Assembly: GCA_036583965.1 (NCBI GenBank)
Contig: JAZBQD010000015.1
Span: 22,535,310-22,599,309 of the forward strand
DNA from: Prunella strophiata
Taxonomy: Eukaryota; Chordata; Aves; Passeriformes; Prunellidae
Direction: 5' to 3'
DNA length: 64,000 nt
Shown: positions 26,201-37,620 of the stretch, piece after piece
How positions within the stretch are numbered: position 1 is the first letter of the stretch
How the letters are laid out: every line of letters starts with the position of its first letter
The notes under the pieces: generated by a model
The model's database searches: none
Seen by the model: the letters and a program-made list of their open reading frames with translations, nothing else
Told to the model about the DNA's origin: nothing
Program-made: the position numbers and the translations under genes

Positions 26201-27116
26201 AATGAAACTATTTACTTCAGAATCTTTAAGACTTGATTTTGTTCACACAAAAGTCTTGAGTGTTTAAGGAAGGACTTTGAATGAGGAAAAAATACATATA
26301 CTCTGGGTCCTGATGGAGTCCTAGGAAGAAGGATGGTGATAATATCGATATAACATTTTACTATGCCTTGTTCTGAACACACAACTCTATCTGCTTGTGT
26401 AAAAGAGCAGAGCAGGCAGTGGAGTGAGAAAGATTCACATAATGACATTAATATAACTAATTTTAAATGGATTAAATCTTTAGAAAGCTGTCTTCTGTCA
26501 TCCACCATGGAATGCAGTGCAAGATTTTTTGGTGGGAAAAGCCAAGACACTTCCTTTCTGACTTCTGACCAGAACTGAAAGTGAAATGCTCATTTGGCAT
26601 ATACAAATAAATAAGCTGAGACAATAGAAGTAACTTTCCCAGACAAAAAATAATCAGAGAAAGGCCTTTGTGAGTAAGAGCAGGTCAGCAGGACTCACTT
26701 CACAGGCCCAGACAAGCTGGCAGGAAACACCCACCTCAGTAAAACATTCTTTGGGTGGGACCTGCTGAGCAGCACCATTCTCAGACCTGGGCTGGGGGTT
26801 CACATCCACACCCACCCTTTGGGGAGCCATACAAATGCAGGGAGTCATTAGCAGTTTGGACTGAGCAGTGTCCCTGAAAAGCAAGAAGTACTGAGTGCTT
26901 GGACATTCAGCCTGGCTCCCCACAGGGTAAATATCTCTGACACTGCCTGCATGCCCCAAATCCCAGAGGAAAACCCAAGAGCTGAGTGCCAGTGTCATGG
27001 CTTGAACACACTGCTGACTTTTCAGGGGATCAGCTGGGGACACTGCCAGGCAGAACTGGGTAGGTCTGCAATTCATCCAGCATCTCAGGGAAATGCGAGT
27101 GTGACCTGCTGGTAGG
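17292..27116. other. Unique intergenic DNA, no gene seen
   Basis: About 9.8 kb without a recognisable transposon or gene. The longest frame, plus 19808-20281, is 157 codons and has no identifiable domain. Contains a pyrimidine tract at 19136-19194. AT-rich, frame-poor stretches at 19.1-19.8, 20.3-21.2 and 25.0-25.9 kb show nothing further. Confidence 0.5.
19136..19220 (+). repeat. Pyrimidine tract plus GTT-rich simple repeat
   Basis: Positions 19136-19194 contain only C and T, mostly CCCTT and CCCCTT words, the complement of the purine satellite at 2.1 kb. A short (GTT)n and T-rich stretch follows. Confidence 0.85.
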
Positions 27117-27265
27117 ACTCAAAGTCACTCAGGCTGGAAGGCATCTCAGGAGGTCTCTAGACTAATGTTTTGTTCAAACAAGAGTAAACTCTGAGGTCAG
27201 GCCATTTTGCTCAGGGCTTTATACAGTCTGAGGCAGTTGAAAACTTCTAGGAATGGAAGCTGAAC
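27117..27265 (-). mobile_element. CR1 3'-end fragment (old, diverged)
   Basis: Read on the minus strand, it matches the CR1 3' region pattern: a CAGGCTGGAAGG start, a diverged 'ctctggtctaa' segment, then TTGCTCAGGGC and a segment resembling 'cagtc..gagttgaaa'. The terminal octamers are gone and divergence is high. Confidence 0.6.
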
Positions 27266-27710
27266 TGTTCTCACTCTGTGTTCTTTTCTTACCCCCAGCC
27301 TAATAATGGCATGCTGAATGGCACACAGATGATTGCAGCAGTCCAGAAGGGACATTCAGAGCAATGGGATGCAGTTGGACTCTGTAGGTGCCCCTGCACT
27401 CTGCTACATGTCCCCAGAGACCTGGTTCTTTCATTTCTCCATGTAACCACTCACTGGGCCAAGCTGTGGCTCGCCTTTGGACTGTGTCCTATGTCCCTTA
27501 CTGCTGAAGCCAAGGCAGCATATGTGCCTGGGTCTCATCTTGGCATTTCCAGCCACGGCAGTTTAGAAACTCTTTGAGTTCCTCAGTTTCAAAGAGTCTT
27601 GAAGTCTTTCTCAGCAGTCTGAGTCTTGGTTCACTGCTGGCTCTGGGTGGCTGGAGCACACAGGTTTGCAAGCAACTTCTGCTTTCAGACACTGTGCAAT
27701 CTAATCACAG
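27266..27710. other. Unique spacer between two CR1 fragments
   Basis: No repeat or gene recognised. Overlapping short frames on both strands only. Confidence 0.5.
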
Positions 27711-27965
27711 CATTTCACAGAATCACAAAATTGCTGAGGTTGAAAGGAACCTCTGGAGGTTATCTAGTCCAAATTTGTGCTCAAAGCAGGGTCAGCTATA
27801 GCAGGTTGCTCACTGCTGAGTCCACTTTTGTTTTGAGTATCTCCAAGGACAGACTCCACAAACACTTTGGACAACCTGTGCCAGTGTTCAAACATCCTCA
27901 CAGCAAGTAAATGCCTGTCTTATGTTTAAATGGAATTTCCTGTATTTCAGTCCATGCCCATTACA
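27711..27965 (-). mobile_element. CR1 3' terminus (part of the 27.7-30.6 kb copy)
   Basis: The left edge is the reverse-complement octamer CACAGAATCACAAAATT. It is followed by typical CR1 3' untranslated sequence: GAAAGGAACCTCTGGAGG, AGTCCAAATTTG.GCTCAAAGCAGGG, and the TTGAGTATCTCCAAGGAC segment. Colinear in order and orientation with the CR1 body at 28640-30580, so probably the 3' end of the same insertion. Confidence 0.9.
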
Positions 27966-28639
27966 TATTGCCATATTACCATGATACCATATTACACACT
28001 GAAATTCAATGTACAATGATACTCTTGTGAACACCATTGTCAGAATAATTATCTCTGTCTGATCAACTTGTATTTTATAACAATAACACAGCATTTAATA
28101 TTACATTTTCAGAGGAAGGAAATATATTTATTCGTGTAACAACTTGCCCAGTAGCTTAAACAGACAGTGTGAGAAAAAAATTGCTTGGAGTTTTTAAAAT
28201 AACTTATGTCCACAAAAAAGATTACTATATAATTTCAGCAATTTTATGCAGCAGTATAAAATGTGATTCTTAATCTAGTTTGTGAAGATATCTAACTATT
28301 TTATACTGTCATGAGGAATAATACAGTTGCATATGGCTGCTGAAGTTTGTTTTTTTCATTCTTTTAAAAGGAGGAAACCAAAACTATAAATGGAAATTAA
28401 CAAGTTTTTCCTGTATTCTGCATTGCCATATTTTGTGCTGTATTCTTAGGGTTAGTGTCTCAGTGTACATATCAAGAAGCACTTACAGACAAGATACACG
28501 TGGCATGCCCCATGATCAAAGGACTCCTTTTCAGAAACCAGTATCACTTCAGTTGAGAAGTATACCCATGATATAGAGCAGGCTTGTTCCACATGATGCA
28601 ATGTTCTGTAGATCAGCAAACTTAAGCAATATGGAAAAG
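27966..28639. other. AT-rich interruption inside a CR1
   Basis: About 670 bp with no CR1 similarity lies between two colinear CR1 blocks, where about 100 bp of CR1 sequence would be expected. It begins with imperfect repeats of a CATATTACC-like word. No terminal inverted repeat, LTR signature or clear target duplication is visible. It could be an unrecognised insertion, or the flanking CR1 blocks could be two separate copies. Confidence 0.5.
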
Positions 28640-29002
28640 CTCTGTTGTGTCCCATCAGGTTTGTGAGATTACCACCAAGCCTTCTCTTCTCCATGGTAAA
28701 CAGTCCCTGCTCTCTCAGCCACTTGTATGACAAATGAGCAGTGCCTTACACACCTTAGCAAACTTGCTCCCGTATGTCCATGTCTCTCCTGTACTGGGGA
28801 GTCCAGATGTGAAGATGTGAGTGGAGCATCTAGGTGTGTCTCACCAGTGCTGAACAGAGGGAAAGAATCAACTTCTTCAACCTGCTGGCAACATTCTTCC
28901 TGATGTCAAGCAGGGGGCTGTTGGCTCCATTTTTTTTTTTTTTACAAGGTGCTTTGCTGGCTCATGGTCAAGTTGGTGTCCATCCAGCTGCTTTCTACTG
29001 GG

Positions 29003-29350
29003 TCAACTTCCAGTATGCTCTGGTGCATGGGAGTTGTTCCTGCTCAGGAATTCACCCCTTCTTGAATTCCATGAGACTCCTTTTGGCTCAATTCTCCTGC
29101 CTGTACCTACCCCATTAATGTCAGCACAACCTTCTGGTTTATCAACCATTCCTTCCAGTTTTATATCTTCCAAAATTTTTCTGCATGTGCAGTCTGCCTT
29201 ATCACCTAGATGGTAATGAAAATAATTAACAGTGTAGGACCTAGAGTCATTCTGGGGCACACCACTAGTGACTGGCCTCCAACTGGACTTTATGCTGCTA
29301 ACCACAGCCCTTTGAGCTCCACAGTTCAGCCAGTTTGCAATCACCACCAT
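29003..29350 (-). pseudogene. CR1 reverse transcriptase remnant, C-terminal part
   Basis: Continues the same polymerase: NWLN..AQR.VVS, then SSWRPVTSGVPQ (motif B region), a degraded stretch, then KILEDIKL where CR1 has KFADDTKL, and PEGCA. The catalytic FADD box of motif C therefore reads LED, with the first aspartate lost. The frame continues into nonsense afterwards. Dead remnant of a non-LTR retrotransposon polymerase. Confidence 0.88.
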
Positions 29351-29730
29351 CTAGCTAGCTCATATTTACTCCATTTGTCTACAGGGATGTTACAGAAGAC
29401 ACAGTTGACAACAACTGTTGCTCTCCTCTCATCCACCAAGCCAGTCATTTCATCATAAAACATTGTTGGTTCAGTCAGGCAGGATTTACCCCTTGTAAAT
29501 CTATGCTGATGACTCCAAACCACCTTCTTGTCCTCTCTGTGTTTGGACATGGTTTCCAGGATTAGTTGCTCCATCACCTTCCCAATGAGTGAGGTGTGGA
29601 TGCCTGATCCAGGGTTCTCTGGATCCTCCATCTTGCCTTTCTCCAATATAGAGTGATATTTGGTTTCCTTAATTTCATAGGAACCTCTCCTTAAGTTTCT
29701 CCTTAAGATGCCTAAAGTTTCAGCTTTCAT
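29341..29730 (-). pseudogene. CR1 reverse transcriptase remnant, N-terminal part
   Basis: The residues give the CR1 reverse transcriptase pattern: GKVMEQLIL, a SKH..DKKV segment, QH.F..GKSCL and FYDEMTG.VDE. Directly after this, where CR1 normally encodes the LDFSKAFD motif A, the sequence jumps to NCVFCNIPVDK. About 25 bp are missing compared with the CR1 consensus as I remember it, removing motif A and its metal-binding aspartate. The fragment cannot be an active polymerase. The start methionine lies in or next to the inserted LTR and is not a real start. Confidence 0.88.
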
Positions 29731-29734
29731 ATTA

Positions 29735-30146
29735 TCCAGATTCTGTACTGCATTAGTACATAATTGAACTTGATATAGATGTTAGCAAGCTCTCTTCACA
29801 GTTTAGTCAGAAAAAACAATCCTTTTCCAGCCTGAGAACCAAGGACACTGTTGCAGCTTCAGGTCCAAAAAGTGTAAACAACAGCAAATTGAGGAGAGCA
29901 AACTGGGAGGATGGGAATTCGTAACCTGAAGCTGTAATTGGACAATTAACCCCAACATGTAAATGGACCAAAACTTAATAAAAGTGTGAAAACTCATGTC
30001 CCAGAGTCCATCTTGGGTGTAGCCTTGGCCAGGCTCTTGTACTGCCCAAGGTGTATCATTCAAAGGATAATACCTTTTAATAAATACTTACTTTATTCCT
30101 TTAGCACTCTCTAGCCTCTGTTCTAGGTAGCCTCTCAAGGCAACAC
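29735..30146 (+). mobile_element. Endogenous retrovirus LTR inserted in the CR1
   Basis: A block of about 400 bp splits the CR1, whose sequence resumes near 30160. It has LTR features on the plus strand: polyadenylation-type signals (AATAAA near 29980 and 30080), a closing stretch CTAGCCTCTGTTCTAGG, and an end reading GGCAACA. A TGTTGC at about 29852 pairs with the GCAACA end as a 6-bp terminal inverted repeat, but TGTTAGC at about 29781 is also a possible start. I could not fix both borders or find a convincing target duplication. No gag, pol or env sequence is present, so it is a solo or truncated LTR. Confidence 0.75.
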
Positions 30147-30580
30147 CCTCTATGCCATGGCCTCTCAAACATAATCCAGAATGGCCTCACAAAGACATCA
30201 GCCAGCTCTCTCACCAGTCACAGGTACATCCATCAGTCCACACAGATCTGTCTATGTTCAGTTTCCTAAAGTGTTCCTTAATCTGAATGACCTTTACTGA
30301 GGGTAAGTCTTCCTTGCTTCAGGCTTTCTGGCTGGTCTGGGGAACATGGGATTCCTGAAGAGTGTTCTTACCCATAAAGACTGAGGTGAAGAAACCACTG
30401 GGCACTCCAGCTTTCTCCACATTTGGTGTCACCAGCTCCCCTAGGCACTGAGCCTAGCTTTTCCCTAGTCTTCCTTTGCTGTTGATATGCCTGCAGAAGC
30501 CCTTCTTGCTGCCCATTACATCCCTCACCAGTTCCAACATTCAATGGGTTTTGGCTTTCCTAATCCATTTAATGAAACAT

Positions 30581-31853
30581 TTACCACCACAGTGGAAGGA
30601 ATTTCCTTCATTTCACTGAGACCAGTCAGATTTATGGGCTTAAAAATGCTAATAAGATTATGTCTGTAGTACTGTATGCTGTGTTAAAAAATCTCTAACC
30701 CTTCTAATGACAGCACTATCATTAACTGTGTTTTCCTGTTATAATTTATTTTACCAACAAGTCTCAGAAATCTGATTTTCCATAGTTCACATCTGAACTC
30801 AGTACCCTTTTGAATGCCACAAGTGTGATCTCTTGCTGCTGAGCTTTCTTTGAAGCGTTTGCCCAGGCAGGAAGAAAATTATTCATGTGATCCCATATGA
30901 TTTCAGAGTGGCCATTAAAGTCTAAGCCCATTTGAGGAGGTGACTGAAAAATTTTGAAACCCAAGGGAATGGGTTGAAGGTTTTGCTACTGACCTGATTC
31001 TATAATGAGACAAATCACTTTACTGCCTTGCTTTCAAAGCCTTTCCAAATAAAGTATGAATCAAACCTGAATCCTTATATATTACAGAGGATTTTAACCC
31101 TTACTTCAGGGGAGTAGAACAGGGCCTCCCATGTAACTACCTTTCCATATTAACATTTGGAAGTAAAATATGTCTTCATCTTATGCAACATGCCTGAAAA
31201 GCTCAGAGGAACTCCTCCATGAAAATTCTGGTGCATTTCTTCAATTATGGGATTGCTCAGAATGAAGCAAACAGGGCTCCTCTTATAATTAGGATTAAAA
31301 ATTTGGAAGAGAGATATGGATAAAATACTTTTGTCCCACAACAAATCAGTGACAGTTCAAGGGGTACCATTGAGAGCTGTGGACAGACAATTCAGTATAG
31401 AGTTTGGTTCATGTTAGGCCATGTGCAAAACTGAAAGGGAAATTTTGGTCAGGTTGTCTGTCTAAAGTTTAGAAAGAATTAAGATGAGAAAGAAACCATT
31501 GATATTGAGTGTTGCTTTTACTCAGCTCCTTGAAGAGTGAAGGGAACAGTAAGCTCCAGAAAAATTCACAGGATGAAGGTCACAGTGAAGTTTTTGGGGC
31601 CCCACTGTTCTGGGTTGGGAGTGAATTTGGGACTGAATCTGTAGCTAAAACTACAGAAACAAATAGTATGGTTTGGAAATCTGGTTTTGCTTCTGAGGAC
31701 AGCCACATGGAATGGCTCACATCCATACAGGAAAATGCTTTCTCACTAAAAAGGTGTAGTATAGTCCAAAATTGCATCAGGGAGAATGCAGAGAACTAAA
31801 CAGCATGGGTCAAAGTCAAGCTTCTGGTTTCTTCTATTAATATAGTTTAAATT
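30581..31853. other. Unique intergenic DNA, no gene seen
   Basis: AT-rich with only short frames. No repeat family recognised. Confidence 0.5.
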
Positions 31854-32432
31854 TGGGGATGGTTGTGGTTTAAACTTGGTAGGCAATTGAGCACCCCCAC
31901 AGCTGCTTGCCCAGTGCCTTGCAGTGGGATGAGGGGAAAAAGGATAAAAGTGAGAAAAGATTGAGATATGAAGAGCTTAATAATAATAATAATAATAAAA
32001 TAAGGAGGAAAAAACTAACAGAAAGAGAGGAAAAAGCAAACAAACCCATGAAAAAACGTGATGCAAATGAAAGCAATTTCTCACCACCAACAGACCAATG
32101 ACAGCCCCTGAGCAACAGCAGTTCCTGCCAACTTCCACCATCCCAGAATTAGAATTAAACACGATCTAATATGTTCTGGGATGTCCCCTTGGTCAGCTGG
32201 GGTCAGCTGCCTCAGCTGTGTGCCCTCCCAGCTGCATGTAGACCACCAGTCTACTCGCTGGCAAGGCAGTGTGAGACAGAAGAAACATACTGATGCTGTG
32301 CAAGCACTGTTCTGCAATAACTAATGCATACTTGTATTGTCAGCACTGTTTTCATCACAAGTCCCAAACACAGTCCCACATAGGATATTATGAAGAAAAT
32401 TAACTCTATCCCAACCAAACCCAGTCTGGGGT
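31854..32432 (-). mobile_element. Solo LTR of an avian endogenous retrovirus with target duplication
   Basis: The LTR runs from 31860 to 32426. It follows an LTR pattern I know from bird genomes. The left end resembles GTGGTTTAAAC, followed by a GCAGTGGGATGAGGGGA segment. The right part reads CCCCTTGGTCAGCTGGGGTC, later GTCTACTCGCTGG and finally AACTCTATCCCAACCAAA. It is flanked by TGGGGA (31854-31859) and TGGGGT (32427-32432), a 6-bp duplication with one mismatch. Orientation is inferred as minus from the family's known promoter position. A (TAA)n run at about 31979-31998 lies inside. No retroviral genes remain. Confidence 0.82.
31979..31998 (+). repeat. (TAA)n microsatellite inside the LTR
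   Basis: About seven tandem TAA/AAT trinucleotides followed by an A/G-rich stretch. It probably expanded within the LTR. Confidence 0.85.
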
Positions 32433-34879
32433 TGCTTGCCTTTCTGCCACTAGAATGGTTCCTACAAGAGAACCAAGATACCCTGGACCAATCAAGAGAG
32501 AAGACTATCTATGCTTACAGTCTTTAAATTGTGTTTTTAAATTTAATTTTTAACTAAAAAAGCTGTGGGTTTTGCTAGTGAAAGGTTTTCCTTTGTCTCC
32601 AATGTGTAAAAGTTTTTTTCTGGCAATAAGTTGATGGCAGGACTTTTCAGCTTCTGGCTTTGAAATGAACCCTGAACCTGCGAAATGCTCTGCAGGATCA
32701 TAGTCCCTGTCCATGTCCTGGAGAAATGCCTGAATAAAATGGCTGAGTGCAGGAGATCTTGGTGCCTTCCTCACCAGCTGCAGGGCTTTCTCTCAGTGTG
32801 TATACAACCACAGCTCCACTTCTCCCAGCTGTACAGAAGAACATTTTGCCAGCACATACACGAACCTGTGTCTCATACGCTCAGTTGCTTTGGTGAGTCA
32901 CTGCCTCTGCACAGAGCTCAAAGGAGGTGTGCACACTTGCATTCCCAAAGGGATTTTAGCAACTTATTCCCAGTTAAGCCAATACTTTAAAGAGCAGAAA
33001 GATGGGATATGATTTATGAGGTTTCCTCTGGCTTCACCTCACTCCCTAAATCTCCTTCATGTTATCTGTGAAGGCTCAGACCCTCAGGACCAAATGGATG
33101 TTGTTTTCCCACTGTTTTCTTTCAAAGTCAAGCTGTGGAAAACAGTGCCTCAGTATAGGATAAACAGCAAAGCTTTCCCATTTGAAGAATTTATTTTTAA
33201 AAAACACTGTTGCCAATTAGTACCCAAAATTAGTATTAAGGAAGAATGAAGGGGGAAAATACAACAGCACTGCTGAAAGGATACGTTTTCATGTTCATAG
33301 AAAGTTTAAAGCTAACAACTAGGAAAATCAAATTAGTATAGACATCTGGAGAGAGGGGAAATTGTGATTCTATTGTGCAATGTTAATGCCTTAAAATGTT
33401 TAAAACAACAGGGCTGGGGATGTGAGACTTCATTTAATTAACATGCTAGGAAACCTTATTATCAAGTTGAATGTGAATTCTTCTTATATTTTACTCGCTC
33501 CATTGCCTGGGGCTGGCTACAGGAGGCCTTATCCCTATTTTCCTGTAAAAACTACTTCCACATTCCACATCCCAATTACTCTGAAGGGCATACCCAAGCT
33601 CCCAATAAAATCATGCTTGGAGTCTTTGCTGACTTCTAAATTCTATTCTACATGTGTTTCTGATCACAAAATCAGATTTCCAAATGTCAAAATTATACTT
33701 TGAGTGGAGACTGAATAATAGTTTAAGCCTTTTATTTGTGTAGATAGCCAAAAATGAAAATGTGAAGCACCTGAAAACTCTCTAAATTGCTTGCTTTATT
33801 TCCACTTGAAGCGGCGTCCTGAGACCTATTGTATTGCAGTTCATCTACACTTCATGTTGTGAACACCAAGGGGGCAAGGACTGCTCAGATTTGCCTAGTG
33901 CAACATCTCCATCACACTGGTGGGGACAACCCACTACTGCCTTTGTTCAAAGAAATCATTAAACCAAGAATAATTCAGAATGGTAGGTTTTGGTTTCACT
34001 GGTCAGGCATTTTTAAGGTGGATTTAGGTAACCCATTCCTCTCAGCTTAGCAGCTTTTGCCCTTGTTTTGGCTGTGGAGGGCAGACTGTCTGTGTACAGC
34101 AAAGAGGGAAAAAGAGCAGGCAAGCTGGAAGCTTTTGGTCAGGTCTTCTGTTATGGGAAAGGCAGACAGCAGTGAGGGGACAGGATGGGGCACAGGGTTC
34201 CATTTCACACCTTTGCTGATGGCAGGCGATGGTGGCCTCGGCTAGCGTGGCTGTTCCAGGGCTGCAGGCAGGGCTCCCTGCCTGCACACAGGGACAGGAT
34301 GGTTTGGTATCCTCTGCACTTGCATGTGCTCAGCCATGGGAGAGGCTGGAGAAGCAGCAGCTGAATGGGCTGACCCACAGATTGACTGTGGATGCTGGTG
34401 GGGGCAGGGACCCACAGTCCCTTTCTCCTCCACAGGCATCTACTGCTCTCTGCACAAGCTCTGTGTCCAGACCCAATATTGTCTATAAAATGGACATTGG
34501 CAAGATTTTCAGAAGCACCATTTAGCATTTGTACACAAGGAGCCCACTCACCAATTCAAAGTTTCCTTATGTGTTTTTTGTTTAAATACTGTCCTCCCCA
34601 CCCCATATTGTCAACATAGATAATAGCAAGCGATTTACTGCATGATATTCTCCTCTCAAGCTCCACTGCTTTTCTTCTGTCAGATGCTCATTGTAAATTT
34701 TTGTAATGTGAAACAGCTCATTGGAGCAGGGCTCCACATTTTCTCCTGTTTCTGGTAACTTGTGAGAAGTCATCACTTCGTATCTAGGGGAACTCCAGGG
34801 AAAGATGACAGACACCACAGGCTGCACATTGCAGAGCTGGAGGAAATGGATACTAAACACAATGTCATTTAGATTTAAA
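32433..34879. other. Unique intergenic DNA, no gene seen
   Basis: No transposon or gene recognised. Overlapping short frames on both strands at 34.0-34.6 kb coincide with higher GC and have no domain content. Contains the inverted repeat at 34263-34286. Confidence 0.5.
34263..34286. repeat. 11-bp arm inverted repeat with 2-bp spacer
   Basis: TGCAGGCAGGG and CCCTGCCTGCA are exact reverse complements separated by CT. It is GC-rich and could form a cruciform or serve as a symmetric protein site. Confidence 0.8.
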
Positions 34880-35260
34880 ATAATAGCTCTTAAGTGTTCA
34901 CTGTTGTTTGTAATAAATATATTATATATAAACTTTTGCTTGTGGCTGAAATCTAAACTATCTGTTTTAAATGAATGATAACATAAAACATGTCATAATT
35001 CCTGGTCCATTACTATTGATGCAGCACAACTTAACATTCCTCAATATGATTTGGCTGAACCATGCATAGTCATGAAAAGGTGAAAGCAGCTGAATGCCAA
35101 ATGTACAACTTCTATAGTCCTTGGTGCATTGCAGCTTAATAACATCAGTTTCTGCTAGTCATCAATTGCTTCAGTGTTATCCTTGGGACTGATTATTTAT
35201 GGATCTGAAGATGTTCTTTTTTCCTTTGTAATGCAAGGTGGATAACCTTGACTAGGCTTT
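34880..35260. promoter_or_regulatory. Candidate conserved non-coding element
   Basis: AT-rich, complex, repeat-free sequence with many TAAT/ATTA homeodomain cores. No open frame of note occurs from 34.86 to 36.09 kb. This is the texture of vertebrate conserved enhancers, but conservation cannot be assessed from one sequence. Confidence 0.2.
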
Positions 35261-37459
35261 GTGAGGGTTTAACTCTGGATCAAAAAGACTAAAAGCCTCA
35301 ATCCACTTCTGTCCTCCACTTCCCTTTCCAGTGGAGAAGCTAAGCCCTCTTTCTCCAACCTTGTTCTGCACAGTCTGGCAGGAGTCTCTTTGCTTGGGGC
35401 CCGCTGCTGTTATTGGTGAAAGTCAGTGGGTTTGCCTAAGTCTGAAGCTCATCACAAGGTGATCTGTTCAAATGGCTCTGAGAAAAAACATCAAAAGAAA
35501 CTGAATTCCATATCCAGAAGCAACTGACAGCCAGAGTCATCACATACAAGCTTTCACCAAGCAAAACTATTTAAGTGGTGAATGCTTGACTTGTGAAGAG
35601 ATTTGTATCATGTAATGACATCAGAATTCACTTATGGTGTGAGCATGCTCTAGAAAGTGCTCGTCAATGCGATATAATGTAGAAAAAAAATGGGAAAAAC
35701 AGGAGAAAAAGAGGGGAAAGAAGGGGCAGAGAAATGCCCCTCAGCTTTTAGTCTTTAGAAACAGAGGAAGTCTGTATGCACCCTTGTGTACATTTAAAAG
35801 CTTCCAATGCATTTGATTTTTGCTTCTCTGACAGCTAGTCTTATGTCAAGATAGGGATTTTTGATCTCCTCATAATGAGCATGTGGACATTCAATTTATT
35901 ACCTACTTACTACCTGACCTGGTTTTCCATTCTTCATCATGCCATCTGCAGCACCACCGCAATGATTTAGGCCATTTACAAACAGAGTAAAGGGAAGTAA
36001 CTCTAGAGTTTAGTGTACAGGAGGATATGTAGGCAAAGTTCAGACGGGGGGGAAAAAACAGAAGCTTTTCTTCTTAAAACTGTCTTAATTTGATTAAATT
36101 TGGCAGTTATTTTTTTCTGTCAAATGACACAGACAAATAAGGCAACCTTGAAAAGTGGTATGATACACAAATTGTGTGAGTATATGTGAATATATGTGCA
36201 TGTGTATAAAATCATGCACTTGAATGTGTAACCATAGACATCTGCTTTCAGATTCAAATACAACAGCATCCTTTTCTTTGCACAAAGTGTAGTTAAAGCA
36301 AGGAGCTTGTGTCCAATGTACCAATGGGCTAAAAAATTGCTAGAAAAATAAGAGGCAGAAAAGACAAGGATTTTTTTGACCACAAAGGTACAATTTACAG
36401 TTTAGGTGATCTCTGAGCCACAGTGTGAGAACAACTAAAAGGTTTTATCAGGGAAATGATGATTGCTCACTTTCTCATTGTTATAGCCTCAGCCCTGCTG
36501 TTGCCCACTCTGGGATGGGGACCAGTGATGTTTCTCTGCTGGGGAAGCAGGGATATGTGCTTATGGTGTGTTTTCACTATGCTTACCTGGCAGCAGGATG
36601 CAGTGAAGACCCAGTTCTACAGCATTCAGAAAGCCATGTGAATCAGTATAAAGAAATGTGATACAGATGTGCTGTCTTTTAAAATGCTGATCTGATGCCA
36701 AGGCTGCAATTACAGGACTTAGCTCAGCTGCCCCAGTGGCTCTCTGGGACAAGATAGATTACATGTGGCATTTTGTTCCCAGCAGAGAGTTTGTGCCACC
36801 AATGTTAACTCATCCCTGTGAACAGAGCAGCTGACAGAGGGAAAGACTTTGCAGAACTGAAAATTCTGTTAAGGATCAGCTGGACTCTGTGGTCTTGACC
36901 ATCTCTCTCACAGAAAACTCAGCACTATTTGTGCTGGAAACTTCACTTGGAGGACTTAGATGTGATTTGGCTGAAACAGCCTCTTCAAGTTATTGGTACC
37001 CTGTTCAAAATATGGGGGGAAGGAAAGGACTCAACTGAAACTAGACAAAAAACATATAAAGAAATGTGTATTTTCAAATGTTTCAAATACAAACAAAAGA
37101 GACTATAAAGGAGAACTTCAAAAACCCCAAAACCTTGAGAGACCCTGGAAGAATTGGAGGTTCTCATGCTGGGGCTCTGTGGGTTTGAATGAGAAATCAA
37201 CACAAAATTAACATGAAATACTAGCTTACACTACAACTGGCTCAGATTAGGCAGAGATTCCCTGAAATCCTATATATCTAAAATATTTTGTATATCTAGC
37301 TAGATACCCATTCCCCGGGACCACTATTTAGCAGGTTTATGAGATACTGGAAATGTCTAAGGGAAAATATCAACCCTTAGTGGGAAAAGACCAGCAGCTT
37401 TTAATTTCACTCACCATCTGCAGCACATTCCATTCTGTCTTGTGAAACTGAAAACAAAT
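35261..37459. other. Unique intergenic DNA, no gene seen
   Basis: No gene or repeat family recognised; short overlapping frames only. Confidence 0.5.
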
Positions 37460-37620
37460 TTGGCAGAAGGCAGTCATCTGATTTTCATGTAATTCAATAA
37501 TTTATCATGAAAAATATTCATTTATAAACAATTACTTGTTTTGGAATGATAGCAGCTGTCATTCTGGAGTCTGCAGTTTCCCCCCAATGGGGTATTTTTC
37601 TGAGTTTATCCATCATTAAA
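37460..37620. promoter_or_regulatory. Candidate conserved non-coding element
   Basis: Dense in homeodomain-like and CATTTA/TAATT words with a CAGCTG E-box at about 37553. Free of repeats and open frames. Called on sequence texture only. Confidence 0.2.

Larger units (their letters stand above)
28640..30580 (-). mobile_element. CR1 retrotransposon body, long degenerate copy
   Basis: On the minus strand this runs from upstream of the reverse transcriptase through ORF2 into the 3' untranslated region. From the 5' side (30580) it shows the CR1 phrase encoding RKAK and a following GMY/KGF-like segment (30480-30580). Next come the FTSVF-like region and, after an inserted LTR, the reverse transcriptase core (29730-29003). 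Last is the region matching 'ctcaccagtgctgaacagagg' on the plus strand (28830-28860). A T14 run at 28930-28943 interrupts it. The coding frame is destroyed. With 27711-27965 it makes a CR1 of over 2 kb, long for a bird CR1 remnant. Confidence 0.92.
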
